A stretch of 64,000 nucleotides of DNA, from the NCBI GenBank assembly GCA_035578175.1, contig JAQMRL010000001.1:237289038-237353037 (forward strand). Reading direction: 5' to 3'. The position numbers and the translations under genes are program-made. The notes under the pieces were generated by a model, which was given only the letters and a program-made list of their open reading frames with translations, was not told the origin of the DNA and ran no database searches. Of the stretch, positions 36,248 to 48,638 are shown one piece after another; position 1 is the stretch's first letter; every line of letters begins with the position of its first letter. The stretch is from Catonia carolina. Its lineage: Eukaryota > Arthropoda > Insecta > Hemiptera > Achilidae.

Positions 36248-36640
36248 CTTTTGGCCATAACAAAAAGGGGAGTGTCAAATTATTTACACTCAATCTGTTA
36301 GTTGCAGGCTAAAATAAATAGTTCTGTTTCTTATCACATGGCCAGCCAATTAAATGACTGAATCATTTAAGAACAGAAGAGGTAGAGGTATAAAAGACAC
36401 TAATCAGAGTTTTCTCCTCTGAAAAAAATGAATTTCATTATTCAGCCAGACCCTGCGGTGAACGACGTGAATAGTGTCATTTGCAGAGTGGAAACTTATG
36501 TTCTTTTCAGAGGGCATACTGATAAGCGTACTTTTCCACATAGTGAGGAAGGCATTTGTAAACCACCTCACTCCTCGTTTTACTTAGTAAAACCTCTACA
36601 GGTTCAAACCAGCCTTTTGGCTGATGACCTAAACAACAAC
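36248..36640 (+). repeat. Retroposon family A, copy A5
   Basis: Near full length, 10-bp duplication AGCTTATCAA (36238 and 36641), hairpin and AAC tail intact. Confidence 0.9.
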
Positions 36641-37009
36641 AGCTTATCAAAAAAATTATACCCTAGGAAAAAATCATGTTTTATGTTCATTACACTAACT
36701 TACACAATAAGTACAGTATGACAAATCAAATATCTAATTATAGTTTTAAATAATTACGGCGGTAATAAAATATTTTTTTTTAAAATCTCACATCAGTCCG
36801 GAAGAACGGAACTTTTGAGAAAATTCTAATTTTTTATTTATTTATAATAATAGACTGCACCGTTCTCCAGTCTGTCTAATGCACACGTTCAAATTACTGG
36901 AATAGTACTCGTATAAGTATGTGTGTGTTGTGCGTGTGTGTGTACGCGCGTGATAATAGTACTTTAATAACTGCAATATATTTTTAAAATCAATTAATTT
37001 TGTTCAATC

Positions 37010-37165
37010 CCGAATGTGTGTACGTTTCAATTTGTTCAATTTAAGAACAATAAGCAACGCCGTGACACAATGAGATGAGGATGATTTATATATGACGTGG
37101 AAATGAGATGTAGTCTTGTACAAACTAAGGTCGACCATTCCTGAAAAAGTATGATTGCACCGATC
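37010..37165 (-). repeat. SINE family E, partial copy E5
   Basis: Tail-side half only: GTGTGTACGTTTCAA, GAACAATAAGCAACGCC, ATGAGATGAGGATGAT and GTCGACCATTCCTG. Confidence 0.7.
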
Positions 37166-37854
37166 AATATATAACAAACTATTTGTGAATGCAAAGGAGA
37201 CATAGGTACCTAGTTAAAACAATAGCTAATATATAAAAAAACCTCTCTAGATAAGATTTTTAAAGCAAAATATTTGTCAAATACAAACCGGTATAAAGTA
37301 ACTGATACCTATCAAAACCACAACATCAATCAATAAAAAATGAAGGTTGTTACTCAAAGTAAAGAATCTACAAGTCTAATAAAAGTCAAACAATGTAAAA
37401 TCAAAAAAAATTTATTTGCGAAACAAAAAGCTAACGACTGTCATAATAACCCCTCCGTTTCTCCTTTACACACTGTCACAACCATGGTACAGTATTGTTT
37501 CCGACATTCGACTTAAAAGAATTTTAAAAAGTAAAACACTGACATTTAAGTAATAAGATGTTGGTTTAAAAAAAACATAAATACAAAGGAGGGAAAAACA
37601 ACCAATTTCTGCACGATTTTTAAAAATAGAAAATCGTGTGTTGCTGCTGTTATATTTAGAGTTATACCAAACGTTCTAAATATTACACAAAAGAAAGTAG
37701 AATTTTTAATGATCATTAAATTTTGCCGTGCATTGCATTTAAAGCCTGTAACTTTAGAATAGACCGATTTTGATGCGGTTTTCAAAGAAAATTATAAGTT
37801 TTATATTTAAAAAACTCGGTCGAACATAAAAATATCATATATAAATAATGTAGG
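37166..37854. other. No gene; one B-like patch
   Basis: 37740-37800 contains AAAGCCTGTAACTTTAGAA and GACCGATTTTGATGCGG, words of the B/B2 group. The minus-strand ORF over it is not coding. Confidence 0.35.
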
Positions 37855-37950
37855 GAAGGCACGGTAAACCTTACCTCACTCCTCGCTTTATTTAGTAAAA
37901 CAACTGCAGGTTCAAACCAGCCTTTCGGCTGATGACCTAAACAACAAATA
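37855..37950 (+). repeat. Retroposon family A, 5'-truncated copy A6
   Basis: Only the last ~95 bp with hairpin and AAC tail; 5' truncation is typical of target-primed insertion. Confidence 0.8.
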
Positions 37951-37960
37951 AATAATGTGT

Positions 37961-38519
37961 AATTCCTAACTATTATTAAAATTTGTCACGCAGTTTTGCT
38001 CTAAAATTGTACCTGATGATGGTAATTTTGAAAAAATCCCAATTTTTCCAGTGAGAGCACATCATCCAAAATATATATCCATCATCTAGGACAGGAATTT
38101 CACTTGGAGTAAGTCGTTTCTTTACGCAAATAGGTTTAACATATTGGGTTATATTATATTGCTTCAATGCTAATTTTTATAATATTATAAATGCATAGTA
38201 GTTAATATTGTAACATTATAAACTACTATGCATTTATAATATCATAAAAATTAGTATTGAAGCAATATAACCCAATATATTAAACCTATTTGCGTAAAGA
38301 AACGACTTACTCCAAGTGAATATCCTGTCCTAGATGAAGTAAAAAATTATTTCTTAAACATTTTTCTGTAATATTTCATGGAAGTAACTTCAGCCATTCA
38401 GGATATATATTTTCGATAATCTGCTCTCACTGGAAAAATTGGAAATTTTTCAAAATTACGATAATCAGGTATAATTTAGAGCAAAACTGCATAATAAATT
38501 TTAACAGTAATTAGGAATT
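37961..38519. mobile_element. Long foldback element
   Basis: Arms 37961-38203 and 38219-38519 are reverse complements around a 15-base apex. Outer ends are AATTCCTAA/TTAGGAATT. The right arm has about 60 extra bases (near 38340-38400). Both arms read ITQYVKPICVKKRLTPSE-like peptides, so either the arm derives from coding DNA or this is chance. Confidence 0.85.
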
Positions 38520-38562
38520 TAACATTATAATATTATTAATGCATAGTCGTTAATATTGTAAC

Positions 38563-38589
38563 TTTTTTTTTTTGTTTAACGTCCTGTTA
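38563..38589 (-). repeat. SINE T1 tail remnant
   Basis: T-run then GTTTAACGTCC, the reverse complement of the T1 terminus, with nothing of the head left. Confidence 0.4.
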
Positions 38590-38720
38590 ACAATGACATT
38601 CTAAAAATAGTTTATGGAATACATTGTTTCTAGAAAGAAATTGTGTACTGTATGAAATCTTTTAAATAAGAATTCTCGGAAATCGGAAATATAGATAATG
38701 AAGTCACGAGATTGCCTTCA
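38590..38720 (+). repeat. Dispersed repeat D, copy 2
   Basis: ACATTCTAAAAATAGTTTA, AGAAATTGTGTACTGTATG and GAATTCTCGGAAAT in the same order as copy 1. Confidence 0.55.
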
Positions 38721-38957
38721 CCGTATGGATGGGCTGTGAGGAAAGGAAGTGAAAATTTGGCAGTGCTGCCAACCTCAACAGTTAGACACTACTCGTACAT
38801 TTCACCACTGTGCAGTTTCTACATACATTTTGTAAGCTGTGGCTTATTCCGATAAAATAGTTTTCTTCATAAACCTTATGAGAAATAAATGTAATCTGTA
38901 ATATCGCCTACAGCTTAATTACATGACTAGAAATGTTTAATTTACTGTAATTTCAAA

Positions 38958-39312
38958 CTATCTTATTCATTGGAACAAAATTTTCTACGAATGAATCGCC
39001 TTCTTTACTATCGCTGTCACCGGTTTCTTCACAGACAGTGTCACTAGTATCTACCTAACCGTTCCCTTTTTTTACCAGGTGTCAATGTGTTTTGTTGAAG
39101 AATAACTTCTTCACGTCTTTAATTTTCTTCTTTATTTTGCGAACTGTGGAAAGAGAAACATCACAGTAGTTAGCCACTCGCTCATAGCTTTTGTTAAGAG
39201 GGAGGGAAAGGCATTTTTGTTTAGCTTCAACTTCACAGCATTTTATTACATTGCATATTAGATATCGTTCAGCACTGTGAATAGCCTGCCCAAGTTTTCG
39301 AGAAACTAACAT
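38958..39312 (-). pseudogene. DDE-transposase-like N-terminal helix-turn-helix fragment
   Basis: Minus-strand ORF of 76 codons: RKLGQAIHSAERYLICNVIK, EAKQKCLSLPLNKSYERVA, NYCDVSLSTVRKIKKKIK. The last block is a helix-turn-helix with the VSxSTVRKIKKE signature common at the N-terminus of insect mariner/IS630-like and domesticated transposases. It breaks at TAG near 39082, and a shifted frame continues DTVCEETGDSDSKEGDSF. The catalytic domain is absent. Confidence 0.55.
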
Positions 39313-39919
39313 TTCTGTTTACGATAACAAAAAGTTATATTCGTACTGTTAACCTACAAAGGTTCCGCGCTATGCTGTATTTGCTATGGTATTGTACAAT
39401 ATTTGCGTTTGTTGTACTGAAATCAAAGCAGTAACGCATGCGCACTGGTGCTTTTACACCTTTACCCCTCTATTTTCTGGTATTAATTTATTTTTTAAAT
39501 TTGGGAGTTTTTAGATTTATTATTAACAATAATTTATCCTACAAGATCTTGGTTTCTTTCAGCATCTAAGAAGACTGTTGTCCAATCCTGATTTTTGTCA
39601 TGGTTAGACATTTATAATCTTATCCTTCAATTCCTTCAGTTTCACTGGTAAATCCTCTATTGACAGTCCAATTTTTTCAAGTGTTCTTTGACTTCCCTAA
39701 TACAAAGGGGTCGTGTTTACTGTCTCCACAGTTTTTCAATTATCTGTCTAATCAATCTATCTTCTCACGTTCTCATAATGTCAGAAAAAGGAAATTCTTT
39801 TTTTTTCTTGCGTTGATTATCAAAATTATCACTTCAAAAACCACTCATTTGGTAGGATCCACCAATCACTTTGTCTGTTGTGGTTTTCTGATTTAGTTTA
39901 ACTTGATGCGACTTTATGG

Positions 39920-39988
39920 TGGGTTTCTTAACCCACCAAGGTCGCTAATGCTCAAGTTGTTGATAAGACTTAAAATCAACCAAAAAAA
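39920..39988 (+). repeat. SINE T2 tail fragment
   Basis: AACCCACCAAGGTCGCTAATG then GTTGTTGATAAGACTTAAAA; abuts the truncated B copy that follows. Confidence 0.5.
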
Positions 39989-40818
39989 AACTGAAAAACA
40001 TAACCTAATTTTAATCATTAATGAATATTGCAAAGTGAAAACGAACCTCAATTTGGCTTAATAACACCGAAAATCAATGTTTAACGCTAAACTAGGCTCT
40101 GTAGAGAAAAATGCTTAAAATAAATGTTTTCGATTTTTTAATTTTCTGTAACTTAAATTATTTATATTTTTGTCGTAAAATGGATACTAAGGCCGAAAAC
40201 TTAAAAACCCTTTTTAATAGATTTTAATGAAAAACAAAAAAATCACCAATTACAGCGAAACTAAGCGTGATACAAAACAAACAATAAAATAAAAATTGTA
40301 GGTTTTTAAATTTTTACAACTTTGATTTTATACACTTTGCCCTAAAATGCATATAGGGCCGCAATCTTAAAAAAAAATTTTCGACGAGAGAACAGCCTCC
40401 CCAAGAATTTCAGCAGATATGGCGCTTACCTTATCTTGTAGAGGATAAAAAATGTAGTAAATAAGCCAATTTTTAAAAAATCGTAGGAGCGTTTTTAAAA
40501 AAAAAATCGCAAATAAGTGAAAAATTACACTTATATACTACCTATATACTTCCGGTAAACAGATTTTGATGAAAATGTTCCCTGTCAGGTCCTCTAGCGG
40601 TACTAACTTAAGTACCAAGTTTCTACTTCGTACGATATTCCGTTCTTGAAATATTTGGTTCACTCACACACAGACCAATCGCTAAAAACATGTTTTTTGG
40701 GTTCAGGTGGTCTGAAAACGTGTACATTCGGTGAAAACTTGAATTCGTAATATCGACATGAGAACAATACGTTCCTTCCGCCAAATATATTGGTATAGGG
40801 CAAGAGAAAGTAAAAAAA
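39989..40818 (-). mobile_element. Helentron-like family B, copy l (hairpin end lost)
   Basis: Starts inside the element at AACATAACCTAATTTTAATC and ends GGGCAAGAGAAAGTAAAA. CA tract shrunk to CTCACACACAG. Confidence 0.85.
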
Positions 40819-42067
40819 ATTATGAAGAGAATTGCCGGCATCAAGCATAAATTATAACACGGTTATAATGATAATAAAATGAGGATATTATTCACAACTA
40901 ATTGTAATGTTCAAGAGAAATTGATAGGAAATTTCATTCCTCTTTTTTATAAACGTAGGCCTACATAAATTGGTCCAATCAGTGTTAAAATATAACAGAA
41001 CAAATGACATTTATTAACAAAATCAATGTTGAAAAATACGAACTTTTTTAATACACAATTTCTAAGAGACACGTTAAATTTTATAACTGTACATTTACAG
41101 AGATTTATTCTTTTTTTAATGATCAAACATTATATAAATAAGTATAAAGAAGGAACATAAAAAAAAATCGTGTAAGAACGGGGGAGCGAAGTAGAAAGAA
41201 TCTGGGTTTGATGATAAAGTTAGAAGAACATTTCGTACTTTAATTACAAATCCCATGAAAGCTTAAAAGGGGGAAAGAGAAATAACGAAAGATACAAAAG
41301 AATAGATTGAGTGTAAAAAGAGAAAGAAAAGAGGAGGGGAAGAGTGTAAGAAATATACGTTAAGCAAGGAAGTAAGCTACAAACATCTCTGAACTCAAGT
41401 CCGCATTCTGTTTCCCTAACACACATACATGCATAGTATAGACATTTCTGAGTGGAGGAAAAGAGATTTTGTTTCCCAGATTCTCTTTGTTTCTTATACT
41501 TGTATCTCTATGTAACGTAGTTTGCTGATCCCTACACGAATCGTACACTCACTGAGTCGATCCGTTTTACCTCCATTAATCCGGAATAAAAAAGCTAAAT
41601 GACGAAATGTAACCTTTCCCTATTATTTTACTCCCTACTCCCTTCCTATCCCTTTAATCAATCCTCTTTCTCTCACTTGCACAGAACATGTAACTACAAC
41701 AGAAATATAATACCGTCTATATCAAAACGGTAACCATCTAAACCATCCGACTGCAGTAGAAAACGATACGACCATAAAAAAAAACAAAAATATCACTAAA
41801 CCATCTAAAAAGTACATATCTTAATCCCGACGGAATTCCTAGTTTATTCTTTCATACATACAATTTCCACATGCATTCATTGTCTTTGAATTACAATACT
41901 GCATACCTAACCTATCTCAAGTCATGTGCAAAATTTATTTCAATAAAATTCCCAACGAAGATAACTTCTACTGCAGTGCTTACACATTTTAATATATACA
42001 AGCAAATCGTTCGTTCTTTATATTTTAAGTTCAGCTTAAATATTTGTCTACTGAAAATATATTTCTT
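40819..42067. other. No gene recognised
   Basis: 41160-41350 is purine-rich and 41560-41690 pyrimidine-rich. Several short ORFs have no domain. Confidence 0.35.
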
Positions 42068-42243
42068 TAAATCCCTAATGTGTGTACGTTACAATCTGTT
42101 CAATTCAAAACAATAAGCAACCACATTACCCAATGCAATGAAGATGACGTGTATATAATTATGTGTAGTCTTGTACAGACCCAGCCTGACCATTCGTGAG
42201 AGAATATGGTTAATTGAAATCCAACCATTTAAGTATACCGAAG
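42068..42243 (-). repeat. SINE family E, partial copy E6
   Basis: Tail half: ATCCCTAATGTGTGTACG, CAATAAGCAACCACATTACC, AATATGGTTAATTGAA. Confidence 0.7.
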
Positions 42244-42452
42244 AGCGGACCCCAAATAAGCTTGCCGGTTTTCTGAAGTGCGCAGAAGTTTTATTTTGGT
42301 AATGGTGCGCTCGGTTGCCTCACTAGTGGTGGGGGTGAGTGCTGTACTAGCTGTGATCAGAATCACCGCTCTTGCAACGTTAAATATCAGCTGGCCTGAA
42401 AACATTAGTCTGTAATGTTTATATATAATGTTTATACCCGCAATATTTCTAC

Positions 42453-43657
42453 TTTTTTACTTTGTCTTGCCTATATGAATATATAGGACGGAAAGTATTG
42501 TTTTCATGTGGATTTTTCGAAATCGAGTTTTCACCGGATCTACACGTTTTCAGACCCCCTGAACCCAAAACCATGTTTTTAGCGGTTGTTGTGTGGTGTG
42601 TGAACAGAATATCTCCAGAACGGAACATTGTATGAAGTTGAAACTTGAAACTTAAGTTAGATACCACTAGAGGACCTGACACAAAAATTTTCATCAAAAT
42701 CGGTCAACCGAAAGTAGTAGTTTATTCATGTCATTTTTCACTTTTTTGCGACTTTTTAAAAATCGCCTCTTTACTAAATTTTATATGCTCTACAAGATAG
42801 GGTAGACGCCATGTCTGCTGAAATTCTTGGGAAGGTTGTTTTCTCGTAAAAAGTTGTTTATTTAAGATTGCTACTTTAATATAGGCCTACATTTTAGCGC
42901 AAAAACGTATATAATAAAAGTTGTAGAAAATTTAAAAACCTACAACTTTTATTTCAAACTTTTTTTGTATAACGCTTGTTTAGCGGTAATTAGCGATTTT
43001 TTTTGTGTTTTTTTCACGAAAATACTATGTATAAAATCGATATTTTTAAGATTTCAGACTTAGTATGCTTTTTATGACAAAAGTGTATATAATCAAATTT
43101 ATAGAAAATTAAGAGATCTACAACTTTTATTTAGATCATTTTTCTCACAGACACACGTGTAGATCCGGTGAAAACTCGATTTCGAAAAATCGACATGAAA
43201 ACAATAGGCTACTTTTTTTCTTGTTGTTGTTTAGGTCATCAGCCGAAAGGCTGGTTTGAACCTGTAGAGGTTTTACTAAGTAAAACGAGGAGTGAGGTGG
43301 TTTACCATTGCCTTCCTCACTGAATGGAAAAGTTCACTTATCAGCATGCCGGGCCCTCTGAAAAGCACATATTTTCCACTCTGCAAATGACACCTTCACT
43401 TCATTCACCACAGGGTCTGGCTGTATAATGAAATTCATTACTTTCAAAGAAGATAACTCTGATTAGTGTCTTTTACACCTCTACCTCTTCTGTTCTTAAA
43501 TGATTCAGTCATTTAATTGGCTGACCATGTGACAAGAAACAGAACTATTTATTTTAGCCCTGCAACTAACAGATTGAGTGTAAATAATTTGACACTCCAC
43601 CTGTCTGCTATGAGCAGTTTTTTTCTTATAAATTCATATTGGCAAGAGAAGTAAAAA
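42453..43657 (+). mobile_element. Helentron-like family B composite (copy c)
   Basis: Normal 5' end and body to about 43146, then not the 3' hairpin but a second 5' terminus in reverse orientation (CACGTGTAGATCCGG to GGCAAGAGAAGTAAAAA), itself split by retroposon A7. Belongs to a subfamily with copy d (shared GGGAAGG-TGTTTTCTC). Confidence 0.85.
43223..43617 (-). repeat. Retroposon family A, copy A7
   Basis: Full length, inserted in a T-rich site of composite B element c with a 10-bp duplication TTTTTTTCTT (43213 and 43618). Confidence 0.92.
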
Positions 43658-43659
43658 GT

Positions 43660-45720
43660 TAAATCAGTACACTGGAATGACAGTCTTTAATCCATAACTT
43701 ATTATTTGTGAATAAATAGGCTGTAAAATGAACGGAAACTCACAAACCCGCAACATTTAGTAAAGATAAATAAAACAAATGATGAAAGCACAATTCAACA
43801 AATTTCGGGATACGTTTCTACGGTTGTAGAGAAAGTTAGGGTATTGGAAACATTTACAACGTTAGACCTTTTGTTAGAAACATTTTATACTACCACGAAA
43901 CAAACACAAATGTACGCATAATTTGAATCTCCTGAAAACGGAGTAAATTCGGTTTATAGGATTCTATAATACACAGTAGATTGAAAAGATAACGGAAAGG
44001 TATATAGACGATTATTCTACGTTCATCATAATATAACTTATGATCATAAACATATTTTACGCATTTACCATAAAAGTTATTCAGACATAAAATTAATACG
44101 TTTCTAGATACCATAAAATGATTTTTTCGTTAAAGCCATAAAATTTTGTAATACACGCTATCTACATTTATGACACTTTAAAAGTAAATAATGCCGTAAA
44201 AAGGTTCATTACAAACTTAAATTCATTAATTACATTAAGTAGAAAACTTTTCTTGCTTCAGGTTTTTAAAAGAAAAAAGTACGCGTGACACGCATTCAAA
44301 AAGTTATCTTTCTTTAGGCTTAAATGAGTTAAAAACTTTTTAAGTATCCGTCAAGAAGGCAAAGTAGTTGTAATGGATTAGCGTGTTTTAAAGACTACAC
44401 ACTTACTGTATTGCAATTAGAAATTCTTATGAATTTATGAGCCTTACAGGTGTGTTAGTTTGATCGAATGAACAAAGATATCGTTTTAAAATTTAATGAC
44501 CATTAAAATTATTTTTGAAGTAAAGTACTACCTCGTTTTTCAATAAGGTCAATTTTTTAAAGTATAAGCTATAGAGTTGAACCCTATTGGCATTTTATGG
44601 TTTTATAGATGTTCTCTGGTAAGTAGGCTATCCGCATTTTGAAATTAGTGCTCAGCGACCATTTCATGAGTTACACGAGTGGGATAAAGAGTCATACCAG
44701 CGTACGCAACCGTGTAGTTTTGTTATTACTTTTGTACAGTGCTTACAAAATTCGAGTTTTTTACCGGAAAGCAACCATTCATGCTACTATAGAGTTGAGA
44801 TAAGTTATTCAACATATTTTTCAATTATATAAAACTACAAGCTGTTTTAATAAGCATTCTTACCACTTAACATTACGCGATTTCCATTTCAATAAACATT
44901 CCTAGGTAGTTATACTTACCAGGGCTTAACATAAAAAAATATCTTACTGTTTTGGCATTAGAAATACATTATTCAAGTCCCTATAAAACAAAATCTACCA
45001 TTTTACAACATGTATATTTCCCCCCGGTAGTACTGCCATATAAAGGGTTAATGCCATGACTAAATTTTTTTTTTATAGCTTTTATTTGTTATTAGGAACT
45101 GTACATTATTGACAACTACCCAATCTGATCGCTGCTTTGCTGTATTATTTGACGTGAATTAGTGACATGAGTTTGAACAGAGACCTCCAGTATAGTTTGT
45201 TCATGGACGGCTGTCAGCTGGTCACCATACAAAGTCGCTTGCCCAACCGGTGTTAGTTAACAAATAATAGCGACTTTCTACCAGCTGACTGACTGGGCTG
45301 GCCCGAAGGCCGACAAAAATTAAAAGTAGTTGATTTTCATATGTCATAATGAACCAAGAGAAAAGTAGCTGGCAAGGGAATTTTTACGATAGTTTTTTTC
45401 TTGTAAAATGGGAATTTATAAATCCAAATTACATTAAAAAGTTCAATACTGAAAAAACATGAATTTGTACATGGTTCACTCTAGCATAAGCCCTTCCTTT
45501 TACTCCGGAATCATCTACTTTTCTTTGCCTTACTTTGTATGTCGTTTTGTATTGGCACGTACGCGTAATCGTTTCACCATCATAAGTTCAGATGGTGGGG
45601 TGTGGGGCTGCCGATCCAAGAACGTCATGATGTAGTCCAGCAATACCTTACCAAGCAAATATACGTGTGAGCAATCATTAGTTTTGAGGCATTACAACTT
45701 TAAATATATACGTAGTACAT
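43660..45720. other. Unrecognised; one protein-like stretch
   Basis: Minus strand 45522-45665 reads about 40 codons of coding-like composition (VLLDYIMTFLDRQPHTPP, SELMMVKRLRVRANTKRH) before TAA; not recognised. 45222-45257 repeats a word from 3.0 kb. Otherwise AT-rich. Confidence 0.3.
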
Positions 45721-45723
45721 AAA

Positions 45724-45930
45724 AATCAATGGTCAAAATGGTTTCCACAAATTCCTATTCTAAGAACTTCCAGAATGAGTAAAAGTAAATCAGTTACATG
45801 TAGGGGAAAAATTGGTACAGTGAAAAATTTCAGAATAAGCGCTGCAAAAGATTTTCTAGGAATGTTTAACATGAGTTAAAGATGGCTACGTGGTTGAGTT
45901 AAAATGACAGTAAGTAAAAAACCTCTAACT
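45724..45930 (+). repeat. Local duplication F, copy 1
   Basis: Same order of words as 46221-46440: AATGGTCAAAA, TTCCACAA-TTCCTATT, TTCAGAATAAGC-CTGCAAAAGA, TTTAACATGAGTT-AAG, GGCTACGTGGT. Confidence 0.75.
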
Positions 45931-46220
45931 TTGAATAATTAAACTTCCATAAGGATAATTATAATACTGTGCACTGCATAATCCACAAGACTGAAGTGTT
46001 CAAATGTTGCACGTGGGATCACAGTTTTACTAATAAAACAAATTGTTCAATTCATATTGAGCCGGATAATCTGGAGATCCGAATAAAAAAGGTATTAGTG
46101 CAGTTATTTATGAAAATAGCAAAACAAACTTTGAGATAAAAAGCTGAATACGACAAATCTTTTAAATAGCCTTCATCATTTATGTTAAAAAATAAAAGAA
46201 TCAATATAAGTACACAAATA

Positions 46221-46440
46221 AACATAATAATGGTCAAAAATAGTGGCTTCCACAAGTTCCTATTTTAACAGCTTCCACAATCAGTAAAAAAGCCTAAATC
46301 AGTAGGCCCTACATGGACGGAAAAAATGTGTACAGTGAAAACATTTTCAGAATAAGCACTGCAAAAGAGCTTCCAGGGATTTTTAACATGAGTTGAAGTA
46401 GGCTACGTGGTCGAGTTAAAGTGACGCTAAATGAAAAAAA
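46221..46440 (+). repeat. Local duplication F, copy 2
   Basis: Direct, diverged repeat of 45724-45930, separated by about 290 bp. Confidence 0.75.
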
Positions 46441-46493
46441 AAAACAAAAATGGCATCACCCATAAAGATCTTTACAGGCCTACAGTACAGATT

Positions 46494-46672
46494 GGCCGGC
46501 CGCATTGGCGTAGTTGGTAACGTGCTCGCCTCTCATCATGAGGTCTTGGGTTCGATTCCCATTCAGGCACGGCATATTTTCATAAGTTACAAAAATCATT
46601 TCATCATTCACCGTCTGCATTAGCAGTAATTGCAAAACAGTCGGATGTTAAACAAAAAAAAATAAAAAAAAA
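46494..46672 (+). repeat. tRNA-derived SINE, head H1 + tail T1
   Basis: Intact boxes A and B, tail GTCTGCATTAGCAGTAATTGC and A-run; TACAGAT duplicated on both sides. Followed directly by a TACAGATAC/GTATCTGTA hairpin. Confidence 0.9.
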
Positions 46673-47684
46673 TACAGATACCTTGTATCTGTACTGTATT
46701 TGTATTTGTTTTATCGAACCCATTTTCATAGTAAAGGTAAAAGATCAACCGATTTAACGAAGGAACTTTGATAAAATATCTAAAATATTTCGTTTTCCTA
46801 CAGTTTAAGATACTTAAAAGAAGAAAAAATGTTTAAAATTCCAAATAAAAACATTAAAATTGTTATTTCGGTGCTAAAAAAGAGAAATAAACAATAAAAC
46901 GGTCTGGAAAAGTTAAAAAAAAATTTCTTTGGAAGTACAGTCGGGTGAACATAAAAAAAAGTGAATAGAAGTTTAATACTTTCAGAAAAAGTAAAAAAAA
47001 CAAATTTAAGGAGGTAAAACAAAAAAGAATTTTAGTAATTGATACCTTAATTAACTTTTAACTAGAATAAACATTCTGTTCTGATTAACGTATAAACTTT
47101 TCAAATTTTCTCAGGATCGTACAAATTCGAGTACTATAATCTCTAAATGAAACACTTGACAGAATTCAAGCACTGTAGTAACAATAAAATGAGAATATTT
47201 ACCGAGGGTAAAAGAAATATTACTACGAAACGGGAGGTTTTCATCTTCAATATTCAAAACGAACTGTAGACGAACAAAAATAAAACAATATCTCAACAAA
47301 CACAACGGATCCAAAGATACCCAAAGAAGTTGCTACAGCAATAATTAAAAAGATGTCGGTTTACAAAACTTTCGTTTTCATTAAAAAGAAGATTTCAAAA
47401 CAATACAGTAATTAAACACAATAGTAAACAAATAAATACCAAAAGTTAAAAAGAAAACTTATACGACTGAATACAAAATAAAAGAAAATTTAATACTTAT
47501 TTTATAATGTTTTATTTTTTAACAAAACATGCATTTTATTCTGATCACGAGTTCTTAAATTATCTTACAAGGAATACTCTTTAAATTTAATGTGTGTAAA
47601 ATTTAGAGTTATGAAACATTGTTATGTAAATGAATAACTTCGAATTCCAATGTTCAATCTAAGTATTAAATTAATGAACATGTT
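46673..47684. other. AT-rich, no gene
   Basis: K/F-rich random-looking ORFs only. Confidence 0.4.
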
Positions 47685-48638
47685 ATTTTTACTTTCTCTT
47701 GCCTATATGAATACATAGAAAGGAAAGAACTGTTTTCATGTCGATTTTTCGAAATCGAGTTTTCACCGGATCTACACGTTTTCAGACCCCTGAACCCCAA
47801 AAACATGTTTTTAGCGATTGGTCTGTGTGTGTGCGTGCGTGTGTGAACAGAATATCTCAAGAATGGAACATCGTACAAACTTTAAACTTGAAGCTTAAGT
47901 TAGATACTATACCGGACGCGACTTGAACATTTTCATCAAAATCGGTCAACCGGAAGTAGTAGTTTATTCCTGTCATTTTTCACGTTTTTGCGATTTTCTT
48001 AAAAACGGTTTCTAAGATTTTTTTTTAAAAAATAGCCTCATTTACTAAATATTTTATGCTGGACAAGATATAGTAGGTGCCATACCTGCTAAACTTCTTG
48101 GGAAGGATGTTTTCTCTTAAAAAAATTGTTTTTTTAAGATTGCCCCTTTAATATAGGCTACATTTTAGCGCAAAAATATACATAGTAAAAGTTGTAGAGA
48201 ATTTAAAAACCTACAACTTTTATTTCAAACATTTTTTGATTAACGCTTAGGTACTTCAGCGGTAGTTAGCGATTTTCTGTTTTTTCTCACGAAAACTTGT
48301 AAAAAATGGATTTCTCAAGATTTCAGCCTTAGCATGCATTTTACGACAAAAGTGTATATAATCAAATTTATAGGAAATTAACAGATCTAAAACTTTTATT
48401 TAGAGCATTTTTCTCTACAGAGCCTAGTTTAGCGTCAAATAGTGATTTTCCGCATTTCTAAGCCTAACTGAGGTTGATTTTCATTTTGCGTCTTTCACTC
48501 ATGATTAAAATAAGGTTATGTTTATTGAGGTTAGTTTTTTGTTTATTTCTAATGTTTTATTACCAATGTTAGGTTATATCATTAATTATTTGCATTGGCA
48601 AGAGAAAATTGTGTGAGTGTTTCACACCAGATATTTTT
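47685..48638 (+). mobile_element. Helentron-like family B, copy d
   Basis: Full length with 5' ACTTTCTCTTGCC, GT-rich tract TGTGTGTGTGCGTGCGTGTG near 47825, 3' GGCAAGAGAAAATT, hairpin GTGTGAGTGTTTCACAC. Carries a TAGGCTAC word at 48164 where other copies have TGC. Confidence 0.93.

Noticed and set aside
42244..42440. Possible transposon end beginning GAGCGGACCCCAAATAAGC
   Set aside because: GC-richer than surroundings, but no partner terminus or target duplication was found.
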